This document shows positions 47,301 to 59,059 of a stretch of DNA of 64,000 nt, one piece after another. The position numbers were made by a program, and so were the translations under genes. Numbering within the stretch: position 1 is the first letter of the stretch; each line of letters starts with the position of its first letter. The notes beneath the pieces are model-generated. The model was not told the DNA's origin. It saw only the letters and a program-made list of their open reading frames with translations, and made no database searches. Location of the stretch: positions 4,791,481-4,855,480 of the forward strand of contig NC_060111.1 in NCBI RefSeq assembly GCF_021155765.1. Direction: 5' to 3'. This DNA comes from Diprion similis (lineage: Eukaryota > Arthropoda > Insecta > Hymenoptera > Diprionidae).

Positions 47301-50300
47301 GCTGCGAGCAACACCTGCAAAGTTACAGCCGAAAAACTGCAGATTTTCATCGTCATTTCTCTGCTGCTGGTCCTAGGCTATTTTTCATGTGTTTTCTGAG
47401 TTCCTGGGCGTCGAATTAGTCTAAAAAGCGTCATACGGATCGATTCCCAGACAAAAGATTTTTCGGCCAAAAAAAATCCAAGGCTAACCCCTTTGCATTT
47501 TTGGCGAAAATTTCGACGACTTTGAAAAGTGCTGCAATTAATTCTTTAAGGTACTATTCCGACGTGATTTTGCGAGAGGAATCGATTAATCGCAGTCCCG
47601 ATGCGCTGCGAGCAACACCTGCAAAGTTACAGCCGAAAAACTGCAGATTTTCATCGTCATTTCTCTGCTGCTGGTCCTAGGCTATTTTTCATGTGTTTTC
47701 TGAGTTCCTGGGCGTCGAATTAGTCTAAAAAGCGTCATACGGATCGATTCCCAGACAAAAGATTTTTCGGCCAAAAAAAATCCAAGGCTAACCCCTTTGC
47801 ATTTTTGGCGAAAATTTCGACGACTTTGAAAAGTGCTGCAATTAATTTTTTAGGGTACTATTCCGACGTGATTTTGCGAGAGGAATCGATTATTCGCAGT
47901 CCCGATACGCTGCGAGCAACACCTGCAAAGTTACAGCCGAAAAACTGCAGATTTTCATCGTCATTTCTCCGCTGCTGGTCCTAGGCTATTTTTCATGTGT
48001 TTTCTGAGTTCCTGGGCGTCGAATTAGTCTAGAAAGCGTCATACGGATCGATTCCCAGACAAAAGATTTTTCGGCCAAAAAAAATCCAAGGCTAACCCCT
48101 TTGCATTTTTGGCGAAAATTTCGACGACATTGAAAAGTGCTGCAATTAATCCTTTAGGGTACTATTCCGACGTGATTTTGCGAGAGGAATCGATTAATCG
48201 CAGTCCCGATACGCTGCGAGCAACACCTGCAAAGTTACAGCCGAAAAACTGCAGATTTTCATCGTCATTTCTCTGCTGCTGGTCCTAGGCTATTTTTCAT
48301 GTGTTTTCTGAGTTCCTGGGCGTCGAATTAGTCTAAAAAGCGTCATACGGATCGATTCCCAGACAAAAGATTTTTCGGCCAAAAAAAATCCAAGGCTAAC
48401 CCCTTTGCATTTTTCGCGAAAATTCCGACGACTTTGAAAAGTGCTGCAATTAATTCTTTAGGGTACTATTCCGACGTGATTTTGCGAGAGGAATCGATTA
48501 ATCGCAGTCCCGATACGCTGCGAGCAACACCTGCAAAGTTACAGCCGAAAAACTGCGGATTTTCATCGTCATTTCTCTGCTGCTGGTCCTAGGCTATTTT
48601 TCATGTGTTTTCTGAGTTCCTGGGCGTCGAATTAGTCTAAAAAGCGTCATACGGATCGATTTCCAGACAAAAGATTTTTCGGCCAAAAAAAATCCAAGGC
48701 TAACCCCTTTGCATTTTTGGCGAAAATTTCGACGACTTTGAAAAGTGCTGCAATTAATTCTTTAGGGTACTATTCCGACGTGATTTTGCGAGAGGAATCG
48801 ATTATTCGCAGTCCCGATACGCTGCGAGCAACACCTGCAAAGTTACAGCCGAAAAACTGCAGATTTTCATCGTCATTTCTCTGCTGCTGGTCCTAGGCTA
48901 TTTTTCATGTGTTTTCTGAGTTCCTGGGCGTCGAATTAGTCTAAAAAGCGTCATACGGATCGATTCCCAGACAAAAGATTTTTCGGCCAAAAAAAATCCA
49001 AGGCTAACCCCTTTGCATTTTTGGCGAAAATTTCGACGACTTTGAAAAGTGCTGCAATTAATTCTTTAGGGTACTATTCCGACGTGATTTTGCGAGAGGA
49101 ATCGATTAATCGCAGTCCCGATACGCTGCGAGCAACACCTGCAAAGTTACAGCCGAAAAACTGCAGATTTTCTTCGTCATTTCTCTGCTGCTGGTCCTAG
49201 GCTATTTTTCATGTGTTTTCTGAGTTCCTGGGCGTCGAATTAGTCTAGAAAGCGTCATACGGATCGATTCCCAGACAAAAGTTTTTTCGGCCAAAAAAAA
49301 TCCAAGGCTAACCCCTTTGCATTTTTGGCGAAAATTTCAACGACTTTGAAAAGTGCTGCAATTAATTCTTAAGGGTACTATTCCGACGTGATTTTGCGAA
49401 AGGAATCGATTGATCGCAGTCCCGATACGCTGCGAGCAACACCTGCAAAGTTACAGCCGAAAAACTGCAGATTTTCATCGTCATTTCTCTGCTGCTGGTC
49501 CTAGGCTATTTTTCATGTGTTTTCTGAGTTCCTGGGCGTCGAATTAGTCTTAAAAGCGTCATACGGATCGATTCCCAGACAAAAGATTTTTCGGCCAAAA
49601 AAAATCCAAGGCTAACCCCTTTGCATTTTTGGCGAAAATTTGGACGTCTTTGAAAAGTGCTGCAATTAATTCTTTAGGGTACTATTCCGACGTGATTTTG
49701 CGAGAGGAATCGATCAATCGCAGTCCCGATACGCTGCGAGCAACACCTGCAAAGTTACAGCCGAAAAACTGCAGACTTTCATCGTCATTTCTCTGCTGCT
49801 GGTCCTAGGCTATTTTTCATGTGTTTTCTGAGTTCCTGGGCGTCGAATTAGTCTAAAAAGCGTCATACGGATTGATTCCCAGACAAAAGATTTTTCGGCC
49901 AGAAAAAATCCAAGGCTAACCCCTTTGCATTTTTGGCGAAAATTTCGACGACTTTGAAAAGTGCTGCAATTAATTCTTTAGGGTACTATTTCGACGTGAT
50001 TTTGCGAGAGGAATCGATTAATCGCAGTCCCGATACGCTGCGAGCAACACCTGCAAAGTTACAGCCGAAAAACTGCAGATTTTCATCGTCATTTCTCTGC
50101 TGCTGGTCCTAGGCTATTTTTCATGTGTTTTCTGAGTTCCTGGGCGTCGAATTAGTCTAAAAAGCGTCATACGGATCGATTCCCAGACAAAAGATTTTTC
50201 GGCCAAAAAAAATCCAAGGCTAACCCCTTTGCATTTTTGGCGAAAATTTCGACGACTTTGAAAAGTGCTGCAATTAATTCTTTAGGGTACTATTTCGACG

Positions 50301-50499
50301 TGATTTTGCGAGAGGAATCGATTAATCGCAGTCCCGATACGCTGCGAGCAACACCTGCAAAGTTACAGCCGAAAAACTGCGGATTTTCATCGTCATTTCT
50401 CTGCTGCTGGTCCTAGGCTATTTTTCATGTGTTTTCTGAGTTCCTGGGCGTCGAATTAGTCTAAAAAGCGTCATACGGATCGATTCCCAGACAAAAGAT

Positions 50500-53400
50500 T
50501 TTTCGGCCAAAAAAATCCAAGGCTAACCCCTTTGCATTTTTGGCGAAAATTTGGACGACTATGAAAACTGCTGCAATTAATTCTTCAGGGTACTATTCCG
50601 ACGTGATTTTGCGAGAGGAATCGATTAATCGCAGTCCTGATACGCTGCGAGCAACACCTGCAAAGTTACAGCCGAAAAACTGCAGATTTTCATCGTCATT
50701 TCTCTGCTGCTGGTCCTAGGCTATTTTTCATGTGTTTTCTGAGTTCCTGGGCGTCGAATTAGTCTTAAAAGCGTCATACGGATCAATTCTCAGACAAAAG
50801 ATTTTTGAGCCAAAAAAAATCCAAGGCTAACCCCTTTGCATTTTTGGCGAAAATTTCGACGACTTTGAAAAGTGCCGCAATTTATTCTTCAGGGTACTAT
50901 TCCGACGTGATTTTGCGAGAGGAATCGATCAATCGCAGTCCCGATACGCTGCGAGCAACACCTGCAAAGTTACAGCCGAAAAACTGCAGATTTTCATCGT
51001 CATTTCTCTGCCGCTGGTCCTAGGCTATTTTTCATGTGTTTTCTGAGTTCCTGGGCGTCGAATTAGTCTAAAAAGCGTCATACGGATCGATTCCCAGACA
51101 AAAGATTTTTCGGCCAAAAAAAATCCAAGGCTAACCCCTTTGCATTTTTGGCGAAAATTTGGACGACTTTGAAAAGTGCTGCAATTAATTCTTTAGGGTA
51201 CTATTCCGACGTGATTTTGCGAGAGGAATCGATCAATCGCAGTCCCGATACGCTGCGAGCAACACCTGCAAAGTTACAGCCGAAAAACTGCAGACTTTCA
51301 TCGTCATTTCTCTGCTGCTGGTCCTAGGCTATTTTTCATGTGTTTTCTGAGTTCCTGGGCGTCGAATTAGTCTAAAAAGCGTCATACGGATTGATTCCCA
51401 GACAAAAGATTTTTCGGCCAAAAAAATCCAAGGCTAACCCCTTTGCATTTTTGGCGAAAATTTCGACGACTTTGAAAAGTGCTGCAATTAATTCTTTAGG
51501 GTACTATTTCGACGTGATTTTGCGAGAGGAATCGATTAATCGCAGTCCCGATACGCTGCGAGCAACACCTGCAAAGTTACAGCCGAAAAACTGCAGATTT
51601 TCATCGTCATTTCTCTGCTGCTGGTCCTAGGCTATTTTTCATGTGTTTTCTGAGTTCCTGGGCGTCGAATTAGTCTAAAAAGCGTCATACGGATCGATTC
51701 CCAGACAAAAGATTTTTCGGCCAAAAAAAATCCAAGGCTAACCCCTTTGCATTTTTGGCGAAAATTTCGACGACTTTGAAAAGTGCTGCAATTAATTCTT
51801 TAGGGTACTATTTCGACGTGATTTTGCGAGAGGAATCGATTAATCGCAGTCCCGATACGCTGCGAGCAACACCTGCAAAGTTACAGCCGAAAAACTGCGG
51901 ATTTTCATCGTCATTTCTCTGCTGCTGGTCCTAGGCTATTTTTCATGTGTTTTCTGAGTTCCTGGGCGTCGAATTAGTCTAAAAAGCGTCATACGGATCG
52001 ATTCCCAGACAAAAGATTTTTCGGCCAAAAAAATCCAAGGCTAACCCCTTTGCATTTTTGGCGAAAATTTGGACGACTATGAAAACTGCTGCAATTAATT
52101 CTTCAGGGTACTATTCCGACGTGATTTTGCGAGAGGAATCGATTAATCGCAGTCCTGATACGCTGCGAGCAACACCTGCAAAGTTACAGCCGAAAAACTG
52201 CAGATTATTATCGTCATTTCTCTGCTGCTGGTCCTAGGCTATTTTCCATGTGTTTTCTGAGTTCCTGGGCGTCAAATTAGTCTAAAAAGCGTCATATGGA
52301 TCGATTCCCAGACAAAAGATTTTTCGGCCAAAAAAAATCCAAGGCTAACCCCTTTGCATTTTTGGCGAAAATTTGGACGACTCTGAAAAGTGCTGCAATT
52401 AATTCTTTAGGGTACTATTCCGACGTGATTTTGCGAGAGGAATCGATGAATCGCAGTCCCGATACGCTGCGAGCAACACCTGCAAAGTTACAGCCGAAAA
52501 ACTGCAGATTTTCATCGTCATTTCTCTGCTGCTGGTCCTAGGCTATTTTTCATGTGTTTTCTGAGTTCCTGGGCGTCGAATTAGTCTAAAAAGCGTCATA
52601 CGGATCGATTCCCAGACAAAAGATTTTTCGGCCAAAAAAATCCAAGGCTAACCCCTTTGCATTTTTGGCGAAAATTTGGACGACTATGAAAACTGCTGCA
52701 ATTAATTCTTCAGGGTACTATTCCGACGTGATTTTGCGAGAGGAATCGATTAATCGCAGTCCTGATACGCTGCGAGCAACACCTGCAAAGTTACAGCCGA
52801 AAAACTGCAGATTTTCATCGTCATTTCTCTGCTGCTGGTCCTAGGCTATTTTTCATGTGTTTTCTGAGTTCCTGGGCGTCGAATTAGTCTTAAAAGCGTC
52901 ATACGGATCAATTCTCAGACAAAAGATTTTTGAGCCAAAAAAAATCCAAGGCTAACCCCTTTGCATTTTTGGCGAAAATTTCGACGACTTTGAAAAGTGC
53001 CGCAATTAATTCTTCAGGGTACTATTCCGACGTGATTTTGCGAGAGGAATCGATCAATCGCAGTCCCGATACGCTGCGAGCAACACCTGCAAAGTTACAG
53101 CCGAAAAACTGCAGATTTTCATCGTCATTTCTCTGCCGCTGGTCCTAGGCTATTTTTCATGTGTTTTCTGAGTTCCTGGGCGTCGAATTAGTCTAAAAAG
53201 CGTCATACGGATCGATTCCCAGACAAAAGATTTTTCGGCCAAAAAAAATCCAAGGCTAACCCCTTTGCATTTTTGGCGAAAATTTGGACGACTTTGAAAA
53301 GTGCTGCAATTAATTCTTTAGGGTACTATTCCGACGTGATTTTGCGAGAGGAATCGATCAATCGCAGTCCCGATACGCTGCGAGCAACACCTGCAAAGTT

Positions 53401-54750
53401 ACAGCCGAAAAACTGCAGACTTTCATCGTCATTTCTCTGCTGCTGGTCCTAGGCTATTTTTCATGTGTTTTCTGAGTTCCTGGGCGTCGAATTAGTCTAA
53501 AAAGCGTCATACGGATTGATTCCCAGACAAAAGATTTTTCGGCCAAAAAAATCCAAGGCTAACCCCTTTGCATTTTTGGCGAAAATTTCGACGACTTTGA
53601 AAAGTGCTGCAATTAATTCTTTAGGGTACTATTTCGACGTGATTTTGCGAGAGGAATCGATTAATCGCAGTCCCGATACGCTGCGAGCAACACCTGCAAA
53701 GTTACAGCCGAAAAACTGCAGATTTTCATCGTCATTTCTCTGCTGCTGGTCCTAGGCTATTTTTCATGTGTTTTCTGAGTTCCTGGGCGTCGAATTAGTC
53801 TAAAAAGCGTCATACGGATCGATTCCCAGACAAAAGATTTTTCGGCCAAAAAAAATCCAAGGCTAACCCCTTTGCATTTTTGGCGAAAATTTCGACGACT
53901 TTGAAAAGTGCTCCAATTAATTCTTTAGGGTACTATTTCGACGTGATTTTGCGAGAGGAATCGATTAATCGCAGTCCCGATACGCTGCGAGCAACACCTG
54001 CAAAGTTACAGCCGAAAAACTGCGGATTTTCATCGTCATTTCTCTGCTGCTGGTCCTAGGCTATTTTTCATGTGTTTTCTGAGTTCCTGGGCGTCGAATT
54101 AGTCTAAAAAGCGTCATACGGATCGATTCCCAGACAAAAGATTTTTCGGCCAAAAAAATCCAAGGCTAACCCCTTTGCATTTTTGGCGAAAATTTGGACG
54201 ACTATGAAAACTGCTGCAATTAATTCTTCAGGGTACTATTCCGACGTGATTTTGCGAGAGGAATCGATTAATCGCAGTCCTGATACGCTGCGAGCAACAC
54301 CTGCAAAGTTACAGCCGAAAAACTGCAGATTATTATCGTCATTTCTCTGCTGCTGGTCCTAGGCTATTTTCCATGTGTTTTCTGAGTTCCTGGGCGTCAA
54401 ATTAGTCTAAAAAGCGTCATATGGATCGATTCCCAGACAAAAGATTTTTCGGCCAAAAAAAATCCAAGGCTAACCCCTTTGCATTTTTGGCGAAAATTTG
54501 GACGACTCTGAAAAGTGCTGCAATTAATTCTTTAGGGTACTATTCCGACGTGATTTTGCGAGAGGAATCGATGAATCGCAGTCCCGATACGCTGCGAGCA
54601 ACACCTGCAAAGTTACAGCCGAAAAACTGCAGATTTTCATCGTCATTTCTCTGCTGCTGGTCCTAGGCTATTTTTCATGTGTTTTCTGAGTTTCTGGGCG
54701 TCGAATTAGTCTAAAAAGCGTCATACGGATCGATTCCCAGACAAAAGATT
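50500..54750 (+). repeat. Higher-order seven-mer (2125 bp) present twice
   Basis: Diagnostic variants recur at exactly +2125 bp. The TTTTTGAGCC variant lies at about 50,803 and 52,928. ATTGATTCCC lies at about 51,390 and 53,515. CATATGGATC lies at about 52,293 and 54,418. The unit is seven monomers of which three have seven rather than eight A's, explaining 7x304-3. Sub-units shifted by about 1518 bp (five monomers) and 607 bp (two monomers) are nested inside. Confidence 0.85.
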
Positions 54751-55880
54751 TTTCGGCCAAAAAAAATCCAAGGCTAACCCCTTTGCATTTTTGGCGAAAA
54801 TTTCGACGACTTTGAAAAGTGCTGCAATTAATTTTTCAGGGTACTATTCCGACGTGATTTTGCGAGAGGAATGGATTAATCGCAGTCCCGATACGCTGCG
54901 AGCAACACCTGCAAAGTTACAGCCGAAAAACTGCAGATTTTCATCGTCATTTCTCTGCTGCTGGTCCTAGGCTATTTTTCATGTGTTTTCTGAGTTCCTG
55001 GGCGTCGAATTAGTCTAAAAAGCGTCATACGGATCGATTCCCAGACAAAAGATTTTTCGGCCAAAAAAAATCCAAGGCTAACCCCTTTGCATTTTTCGCG
55101 AAAATTTCGACGACTTTGAAAAGTGCTGCAATGAATTCTTTAGGGTACTATTCCGACGTGATTTTGCGAGAGGAATCGATTAATCGCAGTCCCGATACGC
55201 TGCGAGCAACACCTGCAAAGTTACAGCCGAAAAACTGCAGATTTTCATCGTCATTTCTCTGCTGCTGGTCCTAGGCTATTTTTCATGTGTTTTCTGAGTT
55301 CCTGGGCGTCGAATTAGTCTAAAAAGCGTCATACGGATCGATTCCCAGACAAAAGATTTTTCGGCCAAAAAAAATCCAAGGCTAACCCCTTTGCATTTTT
55401 GGCGAAAATTTCGACGACTTCGAAAAGTGCTGCAATTAATTCTTTAGGGTACTATTCCGACGTGATTTTGCGAGAGGAATCGATTAATCGCAGTCCCGAT
55501 ACGCTGCGAGCAACACCTGCAAAGTTACAGCCGAAAAACTGCAGATTTTCATCGTCATTTCTCTGCTGCTGGTCCTAGGCTATTTTTCATGTGTTTCCTG
55601 AGTTCCTGGGCGTCGAATTAGTCTCAAAAGCGTCATACGGATCGATTCCCAGACAAAAGATTCTTCGGCCAAAAAAAATCCAAGGCTAACCCCTTTGCAT
55701 TTTTGGCGAAAATTTCGATGACAATGAAAAGTGCTGCAATTAATTCTTCAGGGTACTATTCCGACGTGATTTTGCGAGAGGAATCGATTAATCGCAGTCC
55801 CGATACGCTGCGAGCAACACCTGCAAAGTTACAGCCGAAAAACTGCAGATTTTCATCGTCATTTCTCTGCTGCTGGTCCT

Positions 55881-56290
55881 ACTTTATTTTTCATGTGTTT
55901 TTTGAGTTCCTGGGCGTCCAATTAGTCCTCAAAGCTCCATACTAAACGATTCCCAGACCAAAAATTTTTTGGCCGAAAAAAATCCAAGGCTAACCCCATT
56001 GCATTTTTGATGAAAATTTCGACGACTTTGAAAAGTGCTGCAATTAATTCTTTAGAACACTATTTCGACGTAATTTTGCGAGAGAAATCGATTCATCGCA
56101 GTCCCAATGCGCTGCGAGCAACACCTGAAAATCGACAGCCAAAAAACTACATATTGCTATAGTCATTTCTCCCCATCTGGTCCTACGCTTTACTTGACGT
56201 GCTTTTTGACTTTCTGAGAGCTCAATCAGACCGAGAAGGGTCATAGAAATAAATTTCGTGGCCAAAGCTTCTCCGTTCAAAAACATCTTA
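55881..56290 (+). repeat. Right-flank diverged copy of the satellite
   Basis: A same-orientation copy with many substitutions. It carries the flank-type variants TTTGATGAAAATTT, TTAGAACACTATT, CAGTCCCAATGCGC and CCTACGCT (56,182) also found at the far left flank. Confidence 0.85.
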
Positions 56291-56342
56291 TGGTTAACTG
56301 TACTTCCTAAGCTATGCTATGCTAACGTTAGTCTCACTTTCT

Positions 56343-56505
56343 CTTCGGGCGAAAAATATTTTGTCTCGTAATTAATTTGTATGACGCTCTCCAGACTAAT
56401 TTGACGCTCAGGAACACAGAAAAGCCACCAAATCTAGCGTAGGATCATTAGCAATAGAGTGACGACGAAAATCTCTTGTGTTTTTGCTGTAACTTTTTAT
56501 TCGTA
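56343..56505 (-). repeat. Inverted partial copy of the satellite
   Basis: The reverse complement aligns with the 3' half of the monomer: the GTTACAG-, AGATTTTCRTCGTCA-, GTTCCTG-, AATTAGTCT- and GCGTCATAC-like blocks follow in monomer order. It also has the flank-type CCTACGCT (as AGCGTAGG at 56,436). Confidence 0.8.
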
Positions 56506-57309
56506 GTCAAGGTTCGAAACTACTCGCTCTTGTTTCTGTATAATCGCGTGTGAAGCTCTGTGATCTCCAGGTCAACGAACTTCGATGATTTGCAAAGTAC
56601 CGATTTCGAGCTTGCATAAGGACGTTTTGGGTTGTGCCATTCATCACTTTGCGTGATAGAAATAATTTCTTTTACACAGACACTTCAATTCAAATACAAA
56701 TTTATTAACAATAACAAATTTTCGTGATGGATTTTTGAAATTTGGATTTATCAATTATGTGCGCTATTACATACAGGCTAATATTGAAGATGTAACATTT
56801 AAATGTAAAATTTATATACATATATGCTGAAGCTCTCTTATGGTAATTGCACGTTGGTGAGTTGTGGCGTGCAGAGGTTACCGCTGTGATTATCAGATGA
56901 AAATTCACTAATCAAGAGCCCGTCAAAAATAATTTCAATTCCGAAATGGGTGATCTTGCAATCCTTCTGTGATTATTTCGTTTCACATCGCAGGGTTTCA
57001 TATTCGTAAAGAAAGGCTGAGATGGATCACAACTTCAATGTCTCTTGTGAGGGGGTCTGAAAGATTGTGACAAAAATGCCTTAAAAAATCTTTGAATTTC
57101 TGGATCAAATTAATTATTATTCAATCGCGGCCAGCTACGTGTCACTCATTAAATTCAACGATAGTGTGAACATAAAAATACTACTGTAGTATAACCTATC
57201 CAAGCGGTCGCCTAGATACGCGTTCTCCTGTTTCGCCGTCCATCATTTAGAAACTTCGAAGTCCCATGCGGGCGTTTAAAATTTTCAAGTAATCCAATCA
57301 ATTTACAAA
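56506..57309. other. Intergenic region right of the satellite
   Basis: No gene or repeat recognised. The last ~100 bp before 57,310 are less AT-rich and probably contain the promoter of the next gene. Confidence 0.4.
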
Positions 57310-58763
57310 ATGTTTTCCCGGGCCGCAAAATCAGTCGCGAAAAACTTCAGACAGAGAGGATACCATGCCGCCGAGGACAAATTCAAGGTCAGCTTAACTA
57401 ATTTTACACAGTTTCGCAACTTTACTGTCTCACCGATGATTTTAAGTGTCAAGAACGTAACCGCCGATACTTGGATGTGTCACGGAAAACTTTCATTTAC
57501 TTTACATTTCATCACTATCAGTTTGGCTGTAGATTTCAGTTATTTGTATGAACTACCATCTGGAGAGGTTGATTTTTGTTGAACTCCTTCAAGTCCAATT
57601 AAAATTGCTCACACTAATCAAAGGTAGAATGTAAAACTATCCAAATTTTTGATAGCATTTGCATCCTCATTTTCTCAATACTTCTGCAGAAAACGGGGGC
57701 CCTTGTTCTGGCCACAGCGAAGTCTCGTGGTCCTGGAATTCTGAATCCCGTGGTCGAACAGCAGGTCGAAAAGACAGCATTAAACATACCGAAGTCTTCA
57801 GAGCAAAACGGCCTCTTTTCTACTGAGATGAAGAAGAGTTCACTGCAAAAAAAGGTGATAATGTAGTTAATAATTATGATCCCATTTCTATATCAAACTA
57901 AAAAGAAGCTCTCTGTTTTACACATCTGAGGGCAAGTAATAATTGAATTGAACTGTCGCTCTTTTTGAGTCACTGATTTGAATTTCAAATCATTTTCTGA
58001 ATATTTCGACAGAAAGTTACTATATCAACTATAGAATTACCTTCGGCTACAGTTCACTCTAAAAGTGCGCATGCGATACTTAATGATTCCTACCAAAATA
58101 TTATCTTACCAGTAAAATGTCTTTGCTCGTTCAAACCGTAGCAATCTGAAGCTAGAGAGCTAATGAGCGTCCTCCGAAGTATTTCCACCAAAAGTAGACA
58201 CGGCAACGCAGCCAATCGTCAACTGAGGACGTTTCCAGTCGGCCGTTCTGCACATAAGTTTGGAATTTCTAAGCAGGTGAATAACAGTCATATTTTCGCA
58301 TTATTACGTTTGAATCACATCGTAAAAAGGTATCAAGTACCATCACATGGTATTAGTCATCAGACAATATACTCAACTGCCGCTCCACGGACTTCTCTAA
58401 TGTGTACCTGAAATCGAAAAATCATAATCCTTTGGTATCAAAACAATATTGAAAACCATCTGGTATTCAACGGTTTGAAAAAGTAGATGAAAAGATTCTC
58501 GTGTGTCAGTCGAGAGTAACATTTCCGAATGAAGACTTCTGTCACAGCAGAATTTCGTCAGAACGACCAAGGCATTTCGGAAAATGGGTGAATTTTGTCG
58601 TATGAAAAATTTCGGACGTAACATAATCGTCAAAATACCATTCGTTTGGAAAGTGAACCAGAAACGACTTAAACGTGCCGAAGAAGCAGCGTTGGAGAAA
58701 AGGCTTCGCGAAGGCCGGCGACCGTCGCTATGGGAGAAAATCAAAGACCACAGGCCGAAGTGA
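57310..58763 (+). CDS. Unrecognised basic protein with presequence-like N-terminus
   Basis: Four phase-0 exons, 57310-57387, 57690-57854, 58142-58276 and 58548-58763, give 197 aa. The first ~20 residues (MFSRAAKSVAKNFRQRGYH) have Arg and Lys but no acidic residue and could be a mitochondrial presequence. The middle is polar. The C-terminus is strongly basic, including NQKRLKRAEEAALEKRLREGRR. An alternative third exon starting at 58,015 reads open but runs into a stop just before 58,142; joining it would need a 30-nt intron, so I left it out. No family was recognised. It is the first of four unknown + strand genes right of the satellite. The gene model is plausible rather than proven. Confidence 0.55.
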
Positions 58764-59059
58764 TTTGATGTAGTCAGTGGTGTTGGAGGATGAAACTTGG
58801 AAGAGAATTGAGGATGTAGTTGATAAACAAAATTATTGTTTGAAGAGTTTGAACTGCTCTTCACGGACAATCGGTTTACCGATACCCAACTGAAGCAACC
58901 ACCCGGCAAGAAGCGCTAGCAGCTAGTTAATTACGATAATTAGGGTCACCGAGAGCACACGATATATGTCCTACGTCTGTCCCTGATCTGTCGATCGTCT
59001 GTTCCCAGAAAACCGAAATACGGAGCAGTATAACCGAGTCGGCACAGATTCTCGGTGAG

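Larger units (their letters stand above)
28315..55880 (+). repeat. Core satellite array, 304 bp monomer, about 90 copies
   Basis: Head-to-tail tandem array. GCTAAC recurs at 28327, 28631, 28935, 29239 and so on to 55685, a period of 304 bp with occasional 303 or 305 bp monomers caused by A-tract length changes. Copies differ by only a few bases, for example GGCG or CGCG before AAAATT, TTAATCG or TCAATCG, GTCTAAAA or GTCTAGAA, and GCTGCTGG or GCAGCTGG. Such variants recur together at multiples of 304 bp, showing higher-order units. No gene lies inside. Each monomer has a ~70-80 codon open frame on the + strand ending at TCC TAG. Since 304 is not a multiple of three, it cannot run on into the next monomer. 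Confidence 0.98.

Noticed and set aside
28315-55880. CENP-B box in the satellite monomer
   Set aside because: No stretch matches NTTCGNNNNANNCGGGN; the TTCGACGACTTTG region lacks the CGGG part.
28315-55880. CRISPR array
   Set aside because: The whole 304 bp unit repeats without unique spacers, and the surrounding genes are eukaryotic.
50805-55945. Seven open frames of 72-81 codons inside the satellite as genes
   Set aside because: They are the same monomer segment repeated; an ATG arises only from chance variants, there is no promoter or intron context, and 304 bp is out of frame between copies.
58015-58141. Extra exon in the 57.3-58.8 kb gene
   Set aside because: Open after an acceptor-like CGACAG, but it ends at an in-frame TAG; connecting it to the next exon would need a 30-nt intron, while skipping it keeps the frame.
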